A DNA stretch of 36,029 nt. Source: Chara braunii. Lineage: Eukaryota > Streptophyta > Charophyceae > Charales > Characeae. This document shows positions 30,991 to 36,029 of the stretch, piece by piece. The position numbers were made by a program, and so were the translations under genes. The notes beneath the pieces were generated by a model. It was not told the origin of the DNA, did no database searches, and saw only the letters and a program-made list of their open reading frames with translations. Each line of letters starts with the position of its first letter. Position 1 is the first letter of the stretch. Location of the stretch: the NCBI GenBank assembly GCA_003427395.1, contig BFEA01000042.1, positions 905,890 to 941,918 of the forward strand. The letters run 5' to 3'.

Positions 30991-32526
30991 CATCGAGGGC
31001 CACCGAATTTTCAACCACGCTTCGCAGGATCACAGATGACTTGCCAGATAGCACCTATTCCTACAACCTCCTCGAGAGGCAAACCAAATGGAAAGAAATA
31101 GTAAACTGAATGATAGACTTATTCGAGAGTGATCGGTCCTCCCTCCCGCTACCCCTCCCCCTCAGCCCTACACTACCTCCGCCGAGGTGAGTCACGCACT
31201 TTCCCTCGGCCCCAATATAGGAACAACCCTCTATCCCCCTTTCCCCAGGAGCACACAGTTCCCACCTAAAGCATGTCCTCCCTTGTCCGTGTCTGCCTCC
31301 GCAGGGACTGATGTTGACCCTCGCACCAGCCCCTGCCCCAGAATAGGGCAACCCCGTACTCCGCCCCTACCCTCTTTGAGACATTCACCCCCCACCTTGT
31401 GATGCCCCTGCAAGATAGAGCTCCCCCCACCCCCTTCCTACCGTTTAGCCCTTCGGAAACGATCCAATCCAGCCGACTACAGTTATTGATGACACACTTA
31501 CCAAAATGTCGTTCGCAATTTGGGAAAGCAGAACCTCTTCAAAAATATGCAATAACCCCCGAAAACACCCTACGTCTTTAAGAACAACCCACTGAAAAAA
31601 GTGCATGGCGCTGCCACTTGCACCAATCAACGTCTGGCAGCTCCCACCATGTGCACGTATCACCAATTTAAAAGAAGCAAAAACTAATTATTGAAAAGAT
31701 TCTGAATTTTTCGGGTTCCAAAGTTAAAAAATCATGATAAAAACTTTACTCAGGACTTTTGGAAATTGTAGTCGAAATTCAAGGATACGAAATTATAGAA
31801 CAGATCACTACGAATTGTGCTGGCAATTCATAATGGACAATATATGTTTGTGTGTATGTGTGTATAGTTAGATGAGAATACTTTGCTTGAGATTCTGGAT
31901 AGTTGAAATTCAAGGATATGTATGTATGTGTATACATGTAGATGAGAATTTGGCTGATCAGAAAACAGAGGATAAAATTGTGAGTTTATTTTTTCGAATT
32001 TGAGCAGCTGAATTTATAACTGCGTAAGCACTAGATTAAAGCAAGAATATAGGAAATTAAATTAGCATATACAAAATTGAAATCAGCGAAATCGATTTGA
32101 GAAGGCAGCCGACGCGAAGATCACCACACATTTTCGCACGAAATTCTCTGCTCCATCGCCGCTGTCCATGTTGCGCTGCTACCTGCTTCCGTGTCTTTAA
32201 CCGTTGAACCAGCTCAAACGAACACTTGAAACCGTCAACTCTTTTTGACGCTCCAGCTTGTAACAAGCCTCCCTCCTCCCACTCCGCATGAGAAGATGCT
32301 CCTCACTTTCTGCCCGCACTACCCAACCACCTCCACTGGATTCGTGCAGGAGCATAGGAGCAAGGCCAATACCATGCCCAAGATCTCATGAAGAGTATCC
32401 TAATCACCCCGACAACCTCCCCTTCCTCTAGTGTGTCAAACCGTAACACCACATAAATGAAGCACGGAGCAAGAAACCTCTTCAGCCTAGGTTATCAAGG
32501 CTGGAAGAACCCTCAGTCAAAGCATC

Positions 32527-32540
32527 ACGTCAATAGCCGC
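32527..32540. repeat. Probable target-site duplication of composite copy 2, right
   Basis: ACGTCAATAGCCGC, matching 29,963-29,977 with one deleted base. Confidence 0.65.
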
Positions 32541-32714
32541 GCCAGACAAAACCAACAGAACCTAGGGCAAACGCCTACCACCCTAATCCTAATTGCCCAC
32601 ATCAACTCCTCGATATTCCTTGCAGGGAGCCGTGCCGACAAGGCCCCACCAACTCACGAGCCGGCCCATGTCGATAGCGCGCCGCTCCCGGTCGCACCGC
32701 GCCGCATACTTGTC

Positions 32715-34406
32715 GTTGTCCAATTATCTCATTCTTATGGAGAGCAGATCACGAAAAACACAAGGTGATCAATAGGGTTGCATGGCAATCCATAACCCAA
32801 CCAAAAGCCAAAGGAGGACTGGTATAAGCAATACAAACTAAAGCTTTGGCACTACAATGGATCAAACGACTGTTGTTTTGCCCTGACATCCCGTGGAAAG
32901 GACTGGCCCTGGAACAAATTGCACGACTAGCCCCTGAAACAACATCGGATATTAGCCCTCTAACATGGCTAAAAAAATAGAGGTTGGCCAATACCGAAAG
33001 GGCACTTCAGCCAACAGTACCCAACCTCCCCAAGGGAGTCAGCGAGAGAGGATCTGCGAAATGACTCCTTCTGGCCATCCTTTCTGAGGACATGGAGAAA
33101 CCTCCCGCTGCCTGATAAAAGCAACCTGGGGAGATACGACAACCCTTTTTTGACAACAGGAGAATAGTTGATACCAGGGGACGGGTCCTTCACAGTACGG
33201 ATTCTCCCTTACGGGCATGGTTGAAAATGGAAGTACTCAAAATCAATGATATCTGGAACACAACCACAAAGGACTGGATCGATCGGGACCTGCTCAAGCA
33301 AAAACTGAGATATAGCCATATATCGAAAGCTGCACTCGAGGACATAATAGAATGGATCCCCCTTAGCTGGTGGAAAATTCTCAGAAAAATACCCGTTTTG
33401 CAGGAATCTGACTGGGTGCGAATCCCGGCCAGTCAGGGAGAGGTGGGCAATGTAGTGTGTTGCAGCCCCAAAGGACCGGTAATAGTTGATATATTTAATT
33501 TGGGCAATGACAACATTTTACATAGACCCGTACCAACAGAAACAAGATTTTTCCAAAACAAGGAACTGTCACGAATCAGAGTGCAGGAAAATGGAGATTG
33601 ACGGCCTTCCTCCCAAGCACCCCGATGACTCAACTGTGTTTAGACGCAGTGGAGCGGACATGACCTTTTCCCTCCGGAAGGGGCAAGAAATGTATTATAA
33701 GATTACACAGCATAACAGTCAAATCAACATACAGATTACGCTATCCTGCGACTAATCTACGGGTCCAGGTGGAGGCTAGATGGATGAAGCATCTGAACAT
33801 TAGTAAGGATTCACTCCGGGGAGTCAAATGGTCTTTCTCCAATGGCATGTAGAACATCGCTGCCTACCAACGAATGACTGGTTAATAGACAAGACATCCT
33901 TGGAACAAAGTGGGCGGGCCCTGCCCTGGTGCAAACTTTGCTCTGATTCCTTCCCATCTAGGAAGATATCAGAAACAATAGAACATATCTTCCTGCAATG
34001 TCCAGGAGCAATCTGGCTCTGGAGTTGGTGGGACAGGATTTGGGACCAGCTGGAAGTAACGATACCCTGGCCATGGGATTGGAGAGCATTGCTACTAGAA
34101 ACATGGCCTGCTGAACAGGTGGATGACTTCACCCACAACATCTTTAAATTGGGACGTAGGGCGGTGCTATGGGCGCTTTGGAGACGCTGTTGCAAACACA
34201 AGATGGGAAGGGCGAGACTGGAAGGCCCTGAATTTACTGAAATCATACAGCAACAAATCCAAACATTGATAACAACTCACTGGGAAGATGTCAAAGCCCA
34301 AATCCGCCACACACATACACAACAGGACACAAACCAAAAAGTGCAGGACTTCTTCACAAGATGGCTCGGGGGAAAAAAGGGGGGAAAGATAGGGAGGGTT
34401 GAGTAA
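32715..34406 (+). pseudogene. LINE ORF2 C-terminus with zf-RVT-like domain
   Basis: Resumes as PIISFLWRADHEKHKVINRV, AWQSITQPKAKGGL and ALALQWIKRLLFCPDIPW, the post-RT region of plant LINE/RT proteins. A stop-ridden stretch follows (about 32,990-33,220), then an open segment 33,221-33,601. Last comes 33,828-34,406 with VFLQWHVEHRCLPTNDWL, WCKLC and ETIEHIFLQCPGAIWLWSWW, the CxxC...HxxxxC pattern of zf-RVT thought to bind template RNA. The final part is a basic/Gln-rich helix ending KKGGKIGRVE before a TGA/TAA cluster. Several stops and shifts show it is inactive. Confidence 0.78.
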
Positions 34407-35068
34407 CTGTATTTCCATGATTGGACCAAGGTGGACTTCTCAATTCCAATGAGAACAACGGATGATTTCCCTGACCTCTTCCCCCCCCCCGACCAATAGT
34501 CTGGTGGATTTGAGGTGGTACGGGAGCTAGAGAGGAAAGGGGGAGCACACATAGGACAAAGGAAGAGAGGGTAGGTCGGGCCAAGTATATATATCTAGGA
34601 ACTGGGGATGATAGAGACAGGGAGGAATTAGCGTGTAGCAGTAAGTATCGGGCGTCCGGTCCTGGGGGAAGTTTTCTCCCCCTCCCCCTTTATCCCCTTT
34701 TTCATGCCCTGCTCAGTGAGTCCCTGTACTCTAAATCCAGTCATTATCAGGCATTATAGAGAAAGGGAGGAACTAGTGTGTAGCTGCAAATATCTGGCGC
34801 CCGGTTCTGGGTGAAGAGGTTCTCCTCACTTTCAGGCCCTGCTCAATCAATCCCCTGGTTTCCAGGGCAATCAATGCTGGCAGGAACCTCTCTCAATTGT
34901 TTCTCTAATGTGCTCTGAATTCAGTATGTAAATGGGACGCTGGACCCGCTTTCCAGCAGGTGATGCCCCCCGCCAATAGATGGAGCCGCTCCCCAGGTGC
35001 TAGTGGTGTCTGCACTTATCAGCACCACTAACACTGGTGGGGGGGTTGTTAAAAAAAAAAAAAAAAAA
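34407..35068 (+). other. LINE 3' UTR and A18 tail
   Basis: Contains a diverged direct repeat (AGGGAGGAA(T/C)TAG(C/T)GTGTAGC, then GG(C/T)(G/C)(C/T)CCGGT.CTGG and CC(C)TGCTCA) at about 34,610-34,725 and 34,755-34,853, the 33-bp stem-loop core at 34,934, a further hairpin TAGTGGTG/CACCACTA (about 35,000-35,031), and poly-A at 35,051-35,068. Confidence 0.75.
34934..34966 (+). promoter_or_regulatory. 33-bp 3' stem-loop core in the LINE tail
   Basis: GCTGGA-CCCGCTT-TCCAGC (34,939-34,957). The closing A-T pair next to the loop replaces the G-C pair of the composite elements, so the stem is kept. It lies 85 bp before the poly-A. Confidence 0.7.
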
Positions 35069-35169
35069 GAAGAAGTCAGTAACCCATAACTGATGAAACA
35101 CGGACCTGAACTCGAAGCTACACCATATATACTGGCCTGCTCCCTCCTTACTACAAGCCCAGCGACTAT

Positions 35170-35231
35170 TCTCTCTCTCTCTCTCTCTCCCTCTCTCCCT
35201 CTCTCCCTCTCCCTCTCTCTCTCTCTCTCTC
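35170..35231. repeat. CT-rich microsatellite
   Basis: CT/CCCT tract, imperfect in the middle. Confidence 0.95.
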
Positions 35232-35380
35232 CCCAGTGCGTTTCACGGTTGCTGCTGCTTTTTCGTTTCTATTCTTTTCTCCTCCCCATTTCCCCTTCTC
35301 TTCACTTACCTTTTCTTTTCTTTTCTTTCTTCTTTCTTTTTAGGGGAAACTACGTGGGAGTCACAAAAATGAGTGGCCAA

Positions 35381-35469
35381 GATACAGTTTCGAATTGCAA
35401 TTCAGGCAATGTATACAACCCAGCTTTCTGGCCAGGTAGCGTGCCCAAAGTGCAATTGCAAACTGTATC
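35381..35469. repeat. Inverted repeat (~19-bp arms)
   Basis: GATACAGTTTCGAATTGCAA at 35,381-35,400 pairs with TGCAATTGCAAACTGTATC at 35,451-35,469 with one or two mismatches; spacer about 50 bp. A long pyrimidine tract ending in TTTTTAGGGG lies just upstream (35,265-35,345). No gene is visible from 35,232 to 35,777. Confidence 0.6.
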
Positions 35470-35775
35470 CTGCGCCATGGTTATAGCTCCGTTTTGGTGA
35501 CTCCACTGAAGTTACCCGCGCAGCGCGCCTCATGTATGCACCGCAAGTATGATGCAAGCTATTTAAACCACCAGTACCCTGCCCAGGCAGAAAACAATTC
35601 TCCCTGAATTCCGGGGAAGATCTGTACTTAGCCCTGTAACCTGCCCGGAAATTATACCAGGAGTGGGTGCCCGTTTGGGGAGAGGTCCCCTTGTGGTTGA
35701 GGGCGATGCGCTGGATGAAGAGCATGTGTGCTAGAGACTGCTGTGTGTTGTGTCTTTTGTGTTTTTCAACATTCC

Positions 35776-35777
<2 letters not shown>

Positions 35778-35846
<69 letters not shown>
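35778..35846. repeat. (CT)n microsatellite
   Basis: About 34 CT units. Confidence 0.97.
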
Positions 35847-35849
<3 letters not shown>

Positions 35850-35895
35850 CCATCCACGTACCATTACAAACCATCCATAAACAAAAAAGTATAGA

Positions 35896-36010
35896 TGGGC
35901 AATATAATAGAAGGGCCAAGGTTCCCCACGTTTGTGTGGTTGAGCGGGAATTGCCCAAACACCGGTCTGCCGCCGAAGCGGCACACTTGCGCAAAGATAT
36001 ATAGTTTTTT
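35896..36010 (+). ncRNA. Candidate structured RNA ending in T6
   Basis: TGGGCAAT (35,896-35,903) pairs perfectly with ATTGCCCA (35,950-35,957). The enclosed part holds CCAC/GTGG (35,926-35,939). Downstream is a 6-bp stem with a tetraloop, TGCCGC-CGAA-GCGGCA (35,968-35,983), then TTGCGCAA, and T6 at 36,005-36,010, which could end a Pol III transcript. It does not match an RNA family I know. Chance folding cannot be excluded. Confidence 0.25.
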
Positions 36011-36029
36011 CAATCTAGAAAAGCGAAGG

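Larger units (their letters stand above)
29978..32526 (-). mobile_element. Composite non-autonomous retrotransposon, copy 2
   Basis: About 2.55 kb on the minus strand between near-identical 14/15-bp flanking repeats. The 3' end (plus 29,979-30,014) is an A-rich tail, preceded by the same stem-loop core as copy 1 (30,029-30,061). It carries four copies of the ~134-bp module (copy 1 has two) and a block at 31,100-31,440 (CCTCCGC, CACCTTGTG.T.CCC words) that matches copy 1 at 19,850-20,120. The 5' 1.1 kb (31,450-32,526) does not clearly match copy 1: it is AT-rich with local GT-rich repeats (31,770-31,950) and then GC-richer. No RT and no credible ORF. Confidence 0.62.
22370..35068 (+). mobile_element. 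Large plant-type LINE, degenerate, inverted inside and interrupted
   Basis: Non-LTR retrotransposon on the plus strand: 5' repeats, ORF1 (22,769-26,035), ORF2 with AP-type endonuclease, RT and C-terminal zf-RVT-like domain (26,075-34,406 with an inversion and insertions), 3' UTR (34,407-35,050) and A18 (35,051-35,068). ORF2 starts 40 bp after the ORF1 stop, in the same frame. Removing about 4 kb of nested insertion leaves roughly 8.7 kb. The true 5' end and target-site duplication are not secure. Confidence 0.82.

Noticed and set aside
21508-35081. AAGTCAGTA at 21,508-21,516 and 35,073-35,081 as the LINE target-site duplication
   Set aside because: Only 9 bp, not directly adjoining the A18 tail, and the LINE 5' end is undefined; chance is a fair explanation.
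35633-35646. GCCCTGTAACCTGC, reverse complement of the composite-element module anchor
   Set aside because: A 14-bp match with no convincing similarity around it; not enough to call another module.
35402-35857. 151-codon minus-strand frame starting in the CT repeat
   Set aside because: Begins in (RE)n from the microsatellite and has no domain after it.

Overview
This is a eukaryotic, transposon-rich nuclear scaffold segment. It has a 715-bp assembly gap, two single-base Ns, long CT/GA and GAT microsatellites, and no intact host gene that I can defend. A green-plant source is indicated by a U6 snRNA fragment whose 3' part follows the plant version (ends ACAC.CA.AAATC) and by a plant-type LINE (DUF4283-like ORF1, zf-RVT-like C-terminus). 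The mix of an N-terminal GIY-YIG Penelope-like element, Harbinger remnants and a zinc-knuckle/coiled-coil gag-like family makes a charophyte alga such as Chara my best guess. That guess is inference.

Layout. 1-450: poly-T tracts, a U6 retropseudogene with an A-tail, and a dispersed repeat. 1476-4322 (minus): a Penelope-like retroelement with GIY-YIG endonuclease first and reverse transcriptase last, all in one frame broken by one TAA, one TAG and one TGA. 4330-4880: a dimeric ~117-bp tandem repeat abutting the element. 5142-5629: five hairpins, four with a conserved loop and covarying stems. 5.8-10.1 kb: decayed gag-like coding remnants on both strands. 10.3-11.2 kb: two or three copies of a MITE-like element. 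12.2-12.8 kb: a Harbinger transposase relic running into the gap. 13.5-19 kb: AT-rich DNA with many diverged short repeats.

19,060-21,271 holds a minus-strand, LINE-mobilised composite element with a poly-A tail and a perfect 17-bp target-site duplication. A relative lies at 29,963-32,540. Both carry a ~134-bp internal module in different copy number and a structured 3' tail.

22.4-35.07 kb is one large LINE on the plus strand: ORF1 about 3.27 kb, then ORF2 (endonuclease, RT, zf-RVT), 3' UTR and an A18 tail. It is damaged by stops and frameshifts, by a precise ~1.43-kb internal inversion across the endonuclease/RT junction, and by ~4 kb of nested insertions. Its 3' tail carries the same 33-bp stem-loop core as the two composite elements and a fourth copy at 16,564. 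This suggests that the LINE, or a relative, supplied the machinery that moved the composites.

The most unusual signals are (1) the shared 3' stem-loop with compensatory changes, (2) the SVA-like composite elements with target-site duplications, (3) the covarying hairpin family at 5.1-5.6 kb, (4) the permuted Penelope-like element, and (5) the LINE inversion.
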